Shown piece after piece: positions 1 through 6,449 of a DNA stretch of 7,160 nt. This stretch comes from Anaerolineales bacterium (GTDB lineage Bacteria > Chloroflexota > Anaerolineae > Anaerolineales > Villigracilaceae): positions 1-7,160 of the forward strand of contig JAFGKO010000072.1 in assembly GCA_016928525.1 (NCBI GenBank), in the 5' to 3' direction. The position numbers and the translations under genes were made by a program. The notes beneath the pieces were generated by a model. That model did not search any database and was not told the origin of the DNA. It saw nothing but the letters and a program-made list of their open reading frames with translations. Position 1 is the stretch's first letter. Every line of letters begins with the position of its first letter.

Positions 1-1544
1 CGACTGGAAATTCCGATCTTGTCGTAAATATGTTCCAGGTGGTGCGCAACAGTCCGTTCACTGATGACCAGGGCTTGAGCAATCTGGCGGTTGGTGTCGC
101 CTTTGGCGACGTGTTGCAAGACTTCTACTTCGCGATTAGTGAGACCCGCGGGCCGATCACGCCGCGGACGCGGTTGGGGTGCTGTACCGCCCAACTCCTC
201 TGCCAGCGCTGCGTAACAGTCCGGCGAGAATAACGGTCCGATGTCTGGCTGCATCGATTTCAGAACATCTTGAGGATCAGGAGTGGTATGGTGCCGACTT
301 GCCTGCAAACGCTCCTGAAAATCGTCTGCTAGCGCCAGAATGCAAGCACTTACGGGCAGTTCGTCGCCTGAAAGCCCACGGTAGTAGCCCGTTCCGTTCA
401 GCCGTTCATGGTGCATCCCGGCAATGGCGGCAATCGATGCGAGGACTGGCATACGGGAAAGGACGCGCTCTGTGTAATACGGGTGCAGGCGCAGCTTCTC
501 TTTGTCGACTTCGCTTAACTGGTCCTGATTGAGCAAAATGTGGCTGGGTAGCGCGAGATGTCCCAGATCGTGAACCAGTGCAGCCCGGTGGATCGTGGTG
601 ATCTCGGATTCAGGCAAGCCCAACCGGCGCGCGATGCACTCCGCGAAGTAGGCGGTCTCTCGTGAATGGGTAACGGTAGCAGGCGATTTCAGGTCAACAA
701 AATCCGCGGCGGCCAGCGCCACATCGTCCAATCTCGTCTCTTCGATGGTCCGATAAGGCGAATCAGGCTCCAGTTCAAGCACAACTTCCCATAAGTCTTG
801 CTTTGCCAGTATTTCCCACAAATTGGATTCCCTGGCAACTGAGAGAAAAACGTCAACAACATGGGGATCAAAAAGTTTGCCTTTTCGCTCAAGGGCGATG
901 GTCTCCGCCGCATCACGCCCATGCACCGTATTGCAGGCATCGGCCTTCAACGCCATGTGAAGCAAGCGGGCGCTTAGGGGAATCTCATCCCCTCGTAAGC
1001 CAAACGGCCCCTTGCCATCCCAGCGCTCCAGATAGTACCGAACGGCATTCTGTACTCCTGGGGGCATGTCGAGCCGCTGAGCCACACGAACGGCTACTTC
1101 ACAAACACCTCGAACATCACCTTCATCAGGGTTATGGAGCAGCGCCCGCACGAGATTGAGAATCCTCGTGGGCAGTGGCGCATCGGGCGATACATTGGCT
1201 CTCATCCAGCCGAGCATCTCCCGCAGACTCGAATCGTCGCGGAGCGTAATATCGCCGATGGCCGCCAATTCATCACCCTGGATGATGGGAGCCATTGCCA
1301 AGGATAGCGCTGCACAGCCTGAATGCATGAGGAGAAAGCTGTAATAGAGTTCAACCTGCTCCGAATCCGACAGACGCAGCTCACGCGCCATCGCCATGCC
1401 GAGATAACAGGCGCGAAGAGCGTGGCCCATGGATTTCCCCGTTCCCAGGTCAGTGGCAAAAGAGAAGGCTGCCAGAACCTCCGCCATTCGCATCGGGTTG
1501 TGAGGCGTCTCAGAAGGAGCGCGATTGATCGTGGGCATGTCCAT
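1..1544 (-). CDS. Tandem HD-GYP-type domain protein with C-terminal LuxR-type DNA-binding domain (3' end outside the window)
   Basis: The frame is open from ATG at 1544 to the left edge, giving 514 complete codons; an in-frame TAA lies about ten codons upstream, so this is the first possible ATG (a second is at 1538). No Shine-Dalgarno is visible. Residues about 25-200 look like a worn HD-GYP domain: the HD pair is H74-S75, and ERWDGKGPFGLRGDEIPL (173-190) replaces the usual HHE..DGxGYPxGL. Residues about 285-420 form a second HD-GYP-like domain that keeps the likely metal ligands: H293, H325-D326 (VHDLGHLALP), H354 (LHP), H378-H379 and D407; its GYP motif reads GYY (387-389). Residues about 467-515 are a LuxR/GerE HTH (LTNREVEVLQ, then VISERTVAHHLEHIYDKIG), probably lacking only its last 10-20 residues. 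The family knowledge supports cyclic-di-nucleotide or other phosphohydrolase activity; coupling to transcription is inferred. It is divergent from the heliorhodopsin gene. Confidence 0.88.
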   Translation of the reverse strand, partial: MDMPTINRAPSETPHNPMRMAEVLAAFSFATDLGTGKSMGHALRACYLGMAMARELRLSDSEQVELYYSFLLMHSGCAALSLAMAPIIQGDELAAIGDITLRDDSSLREMLGWMRANVSPDAPLPTRILNLVRALLHNPDEGDVRGVCEVAVRVAQRLDMPPGVQNAVRYYLERWDGKGPFGLRGDEIPLSARLLHMALKADACNTVHGRDAAETIALERKGKLFDPHVVDVFLSVARESNLWEILAKQDLWEVVLELEPDSPYRTIEETRLDDVALAAADFVDLKSPATVTHSRETAYFAECIARRLGLPESEITTIHRAALVHDLGHLALPSHILLNQDQLSEVDKEKLRLHPYYTERVLSRMPVLASIAAIAGMHHERLNGTGYYRGLSGDELPVSACILALADDFQERLQASRHHTTPDPQDVLKSMQPDIGPLFSPDCYAALAEELGGTAPQPRPRRDRPAGLTNREVEVLQHVAKGDTNRQIAQALVISERTVAHHLEHIYDKIGISS

Positions 1545-1569
1545 CAGTGCAACGTTATTCTGATTGTTA

Positions 1570-1610
1570 TTTTATTTATAATAACATGTCTGGATTCTGT
1601 TGACACGTCA
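1570..1610 (-). promoter_or_regulatory. Possible core promoter and inverted repeat upstream of the HD/LuxR gene
   Basis: This is the most AT-rich stretch of the 239-bp divergent spacer. On the minus strand TATTAT (1583-1578) would be a -10 box placing a start site near 1571, about 27 nt before the ATG. The matching -35 (TGTCAA, 1605-1600, spacing 16) is poor. That position overlaps the short inverted repeat TGAC-AC-GTCA at 1601-1610, which could be an operator. The same AT core contains TATAAT on the plus strand (1577-1582), without a convincing -35. The call rests on sequence resemblance only. Confidence 0.3.
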
Positions 1611-1734
1611 GCACATCCAAAGACAAGTTTGTTCAAAAAAACCTGCCGGCACAAAGTCGCCAGAAGCTGTCGCGTAGGCCATCGTCGTACACTCGCACCC
1701 TACTACCACACTGGCGAAAATACCGATCTCAATC

Positions 1735-1774
1735 TATAACGACCTTACACGCTGATTTTGCACCTTGAAGGGGG
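1735..1774 (+). promoter_or_regulatory. Ribosome binding site and possible -10 of the heliorhodopsin gene
   Basis: GAAGGGGG at 1767-1774 is a plausible purine-rich Shine-Dalgarno, nine bases before the ATG at 1784, and supports that start. TATAAC at 1735-1740 could be a -10 box giving a leader of about 35-40 nt, but no good -35 is found 16-18 bases upstream, so the promoter part is weak. Confidence 0.45.
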
Positions 1775-1783
1775 CCTATCACG

Positions 1784-2563
1784 ATGGCTACAACCGGTGA
1801 AGGACAATTCCGCAATTTGCGCCGCTTCAATCTTTTCATGGGGATGTTTCATTTCGTCCAGGGACTGCTGATGCTAGCCCTGAGTGATCTGGACTTCAAA
1901 CTTCCTGTCACGACCTCGTTCCTGAAGTATGACGAGGTGACCGAAAAGCTTGTCACCAATCTGGAGACCGCTTTCAATGTTCCGCTGGCCCTGCTTGTCG
2001 CGGCCTTTCTGTTTATGTCCGCCCTGGCGCATTTTCTGATCTCAACGCCGGGCATCTACGGCTGGTATGTTCGCAATCTGAAAAAGGGCGTCAACTACGC
2101 GCGGTGGATCGAATACAGCGTTAGCTCCTCCGTCATGATCGTGGCGATCGCGATGCTGTTCGGTATGTACGATATCGCAACGCTGCTGCTGATCTTTGCG
2201 CTGAACGCCATGATGATCCTGTTTGGCTGGATGATGGAACTGCACAATCAGACCACTAAAAAGACAGATTGGACCGCCTTCATTTTCGGCTCTATCGCGG
2301 GGATCGTGCCCTGGATCGCGATTGGCATCTACTTCGTTGGTTCGGTCACCAGCGGCGAACAGGTTCCCAATTTTGTCTACGCGATCTATGTCTCGCTGTT
2401 CCTATTCTTCAACGTGTTCGCAATCAACATGATTCTGCAATACAAGAAGATCGGGCGTTGGCAGGACTATCTCTACGGCGAAAAGGCTTACATCGTGCTG
2501 TCGCTGGTGGCAAAGTCGCTGTTGGCCTGGCAGGTGTTCTTCGGCACGCTGCAACCCAATTAG
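1784..2563 (+). CDS. Heliorhodopsin (retinal-binding seven-helix membrane photoreceptor)
   Basis: This is a complete 259-aa protein, close to the usual heliorhodopsin size of about 250-260 aa. Seven hydrophobic segments lie at roughly 14-34, 66-88, 107-127, 129-151, 163-187, 196-219 and 234-256. TM7 carries YIVLSLVAKSLLAWQVF with K244 as the retinal Schiff-base lysine. TM3 carries ARWIEYSVSSS with E110 as counterion. H23, H83 and S240 match the heliorhodopsin residues H23, H80 and S237 of the reference protein 48C12; E110 and K244 match its E107 and K241, with a constant +3 offset after TM1. The long segment between TM1 and TM2 (about 35-63) is also typical. Family knowledge: heliorhodopsins sit inverted in the membrane (N-terminus inside), have slow photocycles, and are generally not ion pumps; regulatory interactions with soluble enzymes have been reported. 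The start is supported by GAAGGGGG nine bases upstream. The gene stands alone on its strand, divergent from an HD/LuxR regulator. No retinal-synthesis gene is in the window. Confidence 0.96.
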   Translation: MATTGEGQFRNLRRFNLFMGMFHFVQGLLMLALSDLDFKLPVTTSFLKYDEVTEKLVTNLETAFNVPLALLVAAFLFMSALAHFLISTPGIYGWYVRNLKKGVNYARWIEYSVSSSVMIVAIAMLFGMYDIATLLLIFALNAMMILFGWMMELHNQTTKKTDWTAFIFGSIAGIVPWIAIGIYFVGSVTSGEQVPNFVYAIYVSLFLFFNVFAINMILQYKKIGRWQDYLYGEKAYIVLSLVAKSLLAWQVFFGTLQPN

Positions 2564-2643
2564 GCATTTGCCTGGGGTATAAGGGGGCGTTACGGTTGCA
2601 CAGATCGCCTTACAAAAGCGTTAAATTCTGGTCACAGGCTTCA

Positions 2644-2675
2644 CGGGCTACATCAAAGCCCGGCATAATCGCCGG
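2644..2675 (+). other. Two overlapping hairpins downstream of heliorhodopsin
   Basis: CGGGCT (2644-2649) pairs perfectly with AGCCCG (2657-2662) around a 7-nt loop. CCGGC (2660-2664) pairs perfectly with GCCGG (2671-2675) around a 6-nt loop. They share bases 2660-2662, so both cannot form fully at once. No T-run follows, so neither is a standard intrinsic terminator. They may protect the 3' end of the heliorhodopsin transcript. The rest of 2564-2701 holds nothing recognisable. Confidence 0.35.
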
Positions 2676-2701
2676 AGCCTCAAGGGACTCGGAAAAGCGG
2701 T

Positions 2702-2745
2702 AAAAAAAAAGGGGCCTGGAAGCACTCCTGCCACTACCAGGCCCT
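2702..2745 (-). terminator. Rho-independent terminator of the DUF4242 operon
   Basis: GGGCCTGG (2712-2719) and CCAGGCCC (2737-2744) form a perfect 8-bp GC-rich stem with a 17-nt loop. Read on the minus strand the stem is followed at once by nine T residues (the A-run at 2702-2710). It lies 22 bases past the stop of the DUF4242 gene. On the plus strand there is no T-run after the stem, so termination of the convergent heliorhodopsin transcript here would be weaker. Confidence 0.85.
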
Positions 2746-2766
2746 GGTACTTAGAAACCTCGAACC

Positions 2767-3042
2767 CTACGCTTCAGCAGTGGTCGGATCGATGATCTCT
2801 TGAATTTCCGATATCCGGTCCGCCGGGAATCCACCCCGGCGCGCGTGTTCAAGGATCATTTGCTTATCCGGTGAAATATAGGTGCAGTACAGGCGGTCGG
2901 CGGTCACAAAGCTTTGGAGCCATTGCACACTCGGCCCCAGGTCGTGCAAAACGCTGCATGACTTGTCCGCGATGGCTTGCAGATCGGCGGAGGAAAGTTT
3001 GCCAGCATCAGGGATAATACGTTCGATGATGTACTTAGGCAT
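2767..3042 (-). CDS. DUF4242 family small protein (possible nickel-binding SCO4226-like)
   Basis: This is a 91-aa soluble protein, MPKYIIERIIPDAGKLSSAD at the N-terminus and a C-terminal half with the family-typical EHARRGGFPADRISE and the ending IDPTTAE. These are recognisable hallmarks of the DUF4242 family, small ferredoxin-like-fold proteins. One Streptomyces member, SCO4226, was described as nickel binding; whether this one binds metal is unknown. Candidate ligands are C29, H33, C53 and H65. The start is well supported: AAAGGAG (3058-3052) lies nine bases before the ATG. The gene begins 34 bp after the stop of the secreted-protein gene, so the two are probably one transcript ending at the terminator at 2702-2745. 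The role is unknown. Confidence 0.85.
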   Translation of the reverse strand: MPKYIIERIIPDAGKLSSADLQAIADKSCSVLHDLGPSVQWLQSFVTADRLYCTYISPDKQMILEHARRGGFPADRISEIQEIIDPTTAEA

Positions 3043-3076
3043 TGGTATATTCTCCTTTTAGTCAGATTGCTTGCGG

Positions 3077-3652
3077 TCAGGATACCGACATATCAACAAC
3101 CGGCGCGTCCGCTGGGCAGACGATGATCGGATTGTAGTCTGCAAAGAGGCCTTCGGGATTATGCGACCACAACCAGATATGTAAGGCCCAGACCGGAGGC
3201 GTATCGGGAATGGTGGTCTTGAGTACAAAGTCCTGACCGAACAGGCTGGGCGGTTCCCGGCCTTCCTCGTTGGGGTCCCACACATCAGCGAAAACAAGGT
3301 ACTCGTATGCCACCAAAACCTGCCTGCCATCACCCAGCGGTTCGTAAACCAGTGCTTCGGGCTGCATTGCGTCGAGGATATCGTCACCTACCAAGTCGCC
3401 ATGCACGTAGTGCTGCCCCATTCCCCGGTCTTCGCCGTGCGTGAAGCAGTCCAGGAATTTGCCATAACCGGCATCCAGCGCCGTATCGAGATCGTGATAC
3501 TGAGTCGTGGCGACCCGTACCTCATGGATCAGATCGACGGTCTCCTGAGGCAGCTCGCTGTCGCCGCCCTGCGCATGAGCAGACAGCAACATAGGCGCCA
3601 CCAAGAACAAGAACAGCAAACCCACACTTAACCGTACAACTCGCTCTTTCAT
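3077..3652 (-). CDS. Secreted protein of unknown function with signal peptide
   Basis: This 191-aa protein has a clear Sec signal peptide: basic start (MKERVVR), hydrophobic core at about 8-23, and a likely signal peptidase I site after SAHA (AHA|Q, around residue 27). The mature part is about 164 aa and acidic. Visible conserved-looking blocks are RVATTQYHDLDTALDAGYGKF (46-66), MGQHYVHGDL (78-87), QPEALVYEP (97-105) and WALHIWLWSHNPEGLFADYN (155-174). It has two cysteines, C69 and C179, which could form a disulfide outside the cell, and histidines H81, H85, H158 and H164 that could bind metal. I recognise the pattern from many hypothetical secreted proteins of Chloroflexota and Actinobacteria but cannot name a function. 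The start has a strong Shine-Dalgarno, AAGGAGG (3665-3659), six bases upstream. It is first in a likely operon with the DUF4242 gene. Confidence 0.83.
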   Translation of the reverse strand: MKERVVRLSVGLLFLFLVAPMLLSAHAQGGDSELPQETVDLIHEVRVATTQYHDLDTALDAGYGKFLDCFTHGEDRGMGQHYVHGDLVGDDILDAMQPEALVYEPLGDGRQVLVAYEYLVFADVWDPNEEGREPPSLFGQDFVLKTTIPDTPPVWALHIWLWSHNPEGLFADYNPIIVCPADAPVVDMSVS

Positions 3653-3700
3653 GCTATTCCTCCTTGCTTTGTTGTGATTGAAGGTAGTCTCAGCCTATTG

Positions 3701-3728
3701 ATTTTGGGACGGGACTGTCACCTGTCGA
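3701..3728 (-). promoter_or_regulatory. Putative promoter of the secreted protein-DUF4242 operon
   Basis: On the minus strand TCGACA (3728-3723, five of six consensus bases) is separated by 16 bp from CAAAAT (3706-3701, four of six). A start site near 3694 would leave a leader of about 41 nt containing the AAGGAGG ribosome binding site. No better candidate was seen in the spacer. Confidence 0.35.
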
Positions 3729-3748
3729 AAGAAAGGAATATGGACAGG
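3721..3748. promoter_or_regulatory. Inverted repeat between the divergent promoters
   Basis: CCTGTC (3721-3726) and GACAGG (3743-3748) are perfect 6-bp inverted arms with a 16-bp spacer, a size suited to a dimeric regulator. A further TGTC at 3716-3719 makes a direct repeat with the left arm. The left arm overlaps the proposed -35 of the leftward promoter, so binding could control that operon. No known regulator site is recognised. Confidence 0.25.
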
Positions 3749-3769
3749 CGCTATTGTGGCGGCGCAGCG

Positions 3770-3800
3770 TTGATCGAAGGAATACGAATTTTGTTATAAT
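3770..3800 (+). promoter_or_regulatory. Extended -10 promoter of the HTH-ATPase-TPR gene
   Basis: TGTTATAAT at 3792-3800 is a perfect TATAAT with the extended -10 TGn element. TTGATC (3770-3775) is a partial -35 at a long spacing of 19, which an extended -10 can tolerate. The start site would be near 3807, about 25-34 nt before the candidate start codons. GAATT (3786-3790) and AATTC (3798-3802) form an inverted repeat across the -10, a possible repressor site. Confidence 0.6.
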
Positions 3801-3840
3801 TCATCTGAATTAATGTCCAGTTGCACAGAAAGTGCCTCGC

Positions 3841-6282
3841 ATGAAATCGTCCCCTTCACACCTGCCGGTTGCTCCACTCACCGACCGCGAACGCGAAATT
3901 CTCCGGCTTCTGGCGCAAGGACTCAGTGATCGCGAAATTGCTGAGGAAACGATCCTGACAGTCGGCACCATCAAATGGTACAACCGCCAGATTTACAGCA
4001 AACTGGGGGTTCGGAACCGTACTCAGGCAACAGCCAGAGCTGAGGAATGGGGATTGCTAAGGCGCTCCACCGATTCTGCGCAAACAACACCATTGGAAAT
4101 CATCAAACATAATCTACCCGCGCAGTTGACGTCCTTCATCGGACGCAAGGCCGAAACGGCGCAGCTTCGAATACTGCTTGGAGAATCTCGCCTGGTAACG
4201 CTGACCGGCCCACCCGGAACGGGCAAAACGCGCCTCGCTCTTGAAGTGGCCTCCGTTATGCTTCCCTACTACCGGGATGGCGTTTTCTGGGTTCCACTCG
4301 CGCCGGTGAACGATCCCCGGCTTGTGCTCAACAGCATTGCGCAACACGTCGGAGAGATGACGGAATCGAGTGGTAAATCTCTCCTGGAAACCGTACAAGA
4401 CAAGCTACGGGATAAATCACTGCTGCTGATTCTGGACAATTTTGAACACCTGCTGAGCGCCGCGCCACTGGTTTCCGAGTTGCTTTTGGCGGCTCCTCAC
4501 CTGACCGTATTCGTTACCAGTCGTGAAGCGTTGCGCTTGTATGGTGAACACGAGTTTCCTGTCGACCCACTCCAACTTCCTGAACGCGATCACGCGAGAT
4601 CGCCAGAGGATCTGCAAGCATACGAAGCCATCGATTTGTTTGTCCAGCGCGCCCGCGCTGTTGAACCCGACTTCGCACTTGATAACGCTAATGCAGCTTC
4701 CGTGGTCGCCATCTGCGCTCATCTGGATGGCTTGCCGCTCGCAGTCGAACTGGCGGCAGCACGCATTCGGTATTATGCGCCGCAGAACCTCTTGATCCGC
4801 CTGTCGAGCCGTCTTGAAGCGTTGTCAGGTGGGCCGCGCGATCTGCCTGCTCGCCAGCGAACATTACGTGCAACGCTCGCCTGGAGTTATGACTTACTCG
4901 ATGATGGTGAAAAACGCCTGTTTGCTCGGTTAGGAATATTTGTCAACGGATGTTCTCGCGCAGCTGCGCAGGCTATATGCAGTCAAGACCTGGAAATCGA
5001 TCTCCTGATTGGGCTGGAGTCGCTGCTTGCCAAAAGCCTGCTACAAAAGGAACAGATGGGAACTGGTGATGCACGGCTGGTGATGCTCGAAACGATGCGT
5101 GAATACGCACTGGAAAAACTCACCGAAAACGGAGAACTTGACGCAATTCGAGCTTTACACGCTCGCTATTTCATTACGCTACTGGAAAGCGCGGCTAACG
5201 AATTTTATGGACCGAATGAACCAGATTGGCTGGCAAAATTTGAAGCCGAACACGACAATCTTCGCGCTGCGCTTCAGTGGACGCTTAGCGCGGATGATAC
5301 CGCCCAGATGAGTTTGTCGCTGATTGCTCATTTAGCGCGCTTTTGGGAACTGAAGGGCTATTTTAGCGAGGCACGTAACTGGTTGGCTGAAGCGTTCCGG
5401 CTGCCCGGCGCTGCGCAGCCGACTAAAGCGCGCGCCGACGCACTCTATGGGGTGGGTCAGAATGCGTATTACCAGTGTGATTATGTGGCATCCCAGGCCC
5501 TCTTTGAGGAAGCACTCAATATCTACCAAAACCTCGATGACCAACGCGCGGTTGCCAATACGTTGATCAGTATTGGCGAAGTAGCGACCGAAATAGGGGA
5601 TTATAACCGCGCCCCGATGCTGTTTGAACGAGCCTATGACATTGTGCACCAAATGGACGATGTGTCTGGCAATGCGTGGGCGCTGACCCAGCTTGGCTTT
5701 GGCGCGCTGCGTGTAGGCAATCTTTCTCAGGCGCAGCAATGGTTAGAAGAAGGGTTGGCCCTTTATCGCAGGGCGGATGATACAGTCGGTGAAGCGCTTG
5801 CCCTTTCCGGCCTGGGAGAAATTGCAGTTCGCAAGGATGAGCTGGAACAAGCCACGGATTTTCTAGAACACAGTCTCACGTTACGGCAGGGGATTGGTCA
5901 GAAGTGGGGCATCGCGGCGACGCTCGGCAGTCTGGCCTGGGCAGCATTACGCCAGGGGAAATTTGCACGCGCCACCCAGATCCTTAACGAAAGCCTGCAT
6001 ATTCGTATGGAAATTGATGATAGGGGCGGCATAGCCTGGTGCCTGGAGAAATTGGCCGAGGTTGCCCAACAGCGCGGTGAAACGGGACAAGCTGTACGCC
6101 TTTATGGGGCAGCCGCCGCGATCCGTGCTCGCATCAATTCAGTTATTGACCCTGTCGATGAAGCCGCTTATGCCGAGCGCATAAAACACCTGCAAGACGG
6201 ATTGCCCCCGGACATATACGAAGCGGTTTGGGCTGAAGGTCAAACCATGACCATGGAGCAAATCCGTGACATTCTTGACTAA
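3841..6282 (+). CDS. LuxR-type HTH, NB-ARC-like ATPase and TPR regulator
   Basis: This large signalling regulator is complete; numbering below counts from an alternative in-frame GTG at 3832 (816 aa). From the ATG at 3841 it is 813 aa; neither start has a strong Shine-Dalgarno, and ATG is preferred because GAAAG lies eight bases upstream. Residues 15-75 are a LuxR/GerE-like HTH (LTDREREILRLLAQG, then VGTIKWYNRQIYSKLGVRNR). Residues about 100-360 are a STAND/NB-ARC-like ATPase: Walker A GPPGTGKT (126-133), Walker B LLLILDN (197-203, D202), TSRE (229-232) and GLPLA (300-304). A winged-helix-like part follows to about 430. Residues about 535-760 hold at least five TPR-like repeats for protein contacts. 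Family knowledge: such proteins act as ATP-gated transcription switches; the input signal is unknown. The HTH is N-terminal, unlike the C-terminal HTH of MalT. Neighbours give no target. It is transcribed alone from the 3792-3800 promoter. Confidence 0.92.
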   Translation: MKSSPSHLPVAPLTDREREILRLLAQGLSDREIAEETILTVGTIKWYNRQIYSKLGVRNRTQATARAEEWGLLRRSTDSAQTTPLEIIKHNLPAQLTSFIGRKAETAQLRILLGESRLVTLTGPPGTGKTRLALEVASVMLPYYRDGVFWVPLAPVNDPRLVLNSIAQHVGEMTESSGKSLLETVQDKLRDKSLLLILDNFEHLLSAAPLVSELLLAAPHLTVFVTSREALRLYGEHEFPVDPLQLPERDHARSPEDLQAYEAIDLFVQRARAVEPDFALDNANAASVVAICAHLDGLPLAVELAAARIRYYAPQNLLIRLSSRLEALSGGPRDLPARQRTLRATLAWSYDLLDDGEKRLFARLGIFVNGCSRAAAQAICSQDLEIDLLIGLESLLAKSLLQKEQMGTGDARLVMLETMREYALEKLTENGELDAIRALHARYFITLLESAANEFYGPNEPDWLAKFEAEHDNLRAALQWTLSADDTAQMSLSLIAHLARFWELKGYFSEARNWLAEAFRLPGAAQPTKARADALYGVGQNAYYQCDYVASQALFEEALNIYQNLDDQRAVANTLISIGEVATEIGDYNRAPMLFERAYDIVHQMDDVSGNAWALTQLGFGALRVGNLSQAQQWLEEGLALYRRADDTVGEALALSGLGEIAVRKDELEQATDFLEHSLTLRQGIGQKWGIAATLGSLAWAALRQGKFARATQILNESLHIRMEIDDRGGIAWCLEKLAEVAQQRGETGQAVRLYGAAAAIRARINSVIDPVDEAAYAERIKHLQDGLPPDIYEAVWAEGQTMTMEQIRDILD

Positions 6283-6317
6283 GACGAATACGAAGCCCTA
6301 CTTTAGAAAATTGATGA

Positions 6318-6389
6318 TATAAGTGGAGGGAGAAGTTCCTCACATCCCGCATCTTCATCAGCTACCGCCACAGTGCGTTTTTCATCTGA
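6318..6389 (+). pseudogene. Remnant of the start of a TIR-domain gene
   Basis: The frame at 6345-6377 reads SRIFISYRHSA, closely matching the first strand and box 1 of bacterial TIR domains (R/K-(V/I)-FISYR-R/H), then stops at TGA 6387-6389. A Shine-Dalgarno-like GGAGG lies at 6325-6329, but no in-frame ATG, GTG or TTG precedes the motif: an in-frame TGA is at 6315-6317. CTCACATCC at the expected start looks like a site that lost its ATG. The rest of a TIR domain is not found in the next bases. TIR domains mostly act as NAD+-cleaving or assembly modules; this copy cannot function. The match is short, so chance is possible. Confidence 0.4.
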
Positions 6390-6449
6390 AGCTGCAAGTC
6401 AATTCGGAGGTGTGTCGCGGCGCGCACCCGATACGACTTTGATGCCCTC

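Noticed and set aside
179..1159. Several plus- and minus-strand frames inside 179-1159
   Set aside because: They are low-complexity, Arg/Pro-rich shadows of the HD/LuxR coding frame, which is continuous through the region.
1600..1605. TTGACA as a plus-strand -35 for the heliorhodopsin gene
   Set aside because: The sequence 16-18 bases downstream (near 1622-1629) has no -10 resemblance, and the start would leave a leader of about 150 nt.
1323..1739. Open frame of about 138 codons on the plus strand reaching into the divergent spacer
   Set aside because: Most of it lies antisense to the HD/LuxR gene, its product has no recognisable domain and there is no ribosome binding site; the minus-strand frame has clear motifs.
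1784..2563. Type-1 proton or chloride pump rhodopsin
   Set aside because: The TM3 motif has E110 within RWIEYS rather than the pump triad, and the long TM1-TM2 loop and TM7 sequence match heliorhodopsins.
2269..2703. 144-codon frame overlapping the 3' half of the heliorhodopsin gene
   Set aside because: It is an Arg-rich shadow in another frame with no family features and no ribosome binding site.
3058..3387. 109-codon minus-strand frame within the secreted-protein gene
   Set aside because: It overlaps a gene with a signal peptide and strong ribosome binding site, and its own product has no recognisable features.
3841..6282. Anti-phage STAND (Avs-like) defence protein
   Set aside because: The N-terminal domain is a DNA-binding HTH rather than a nuclease or other effector, so a transcriptional regulator is the simpler reading.
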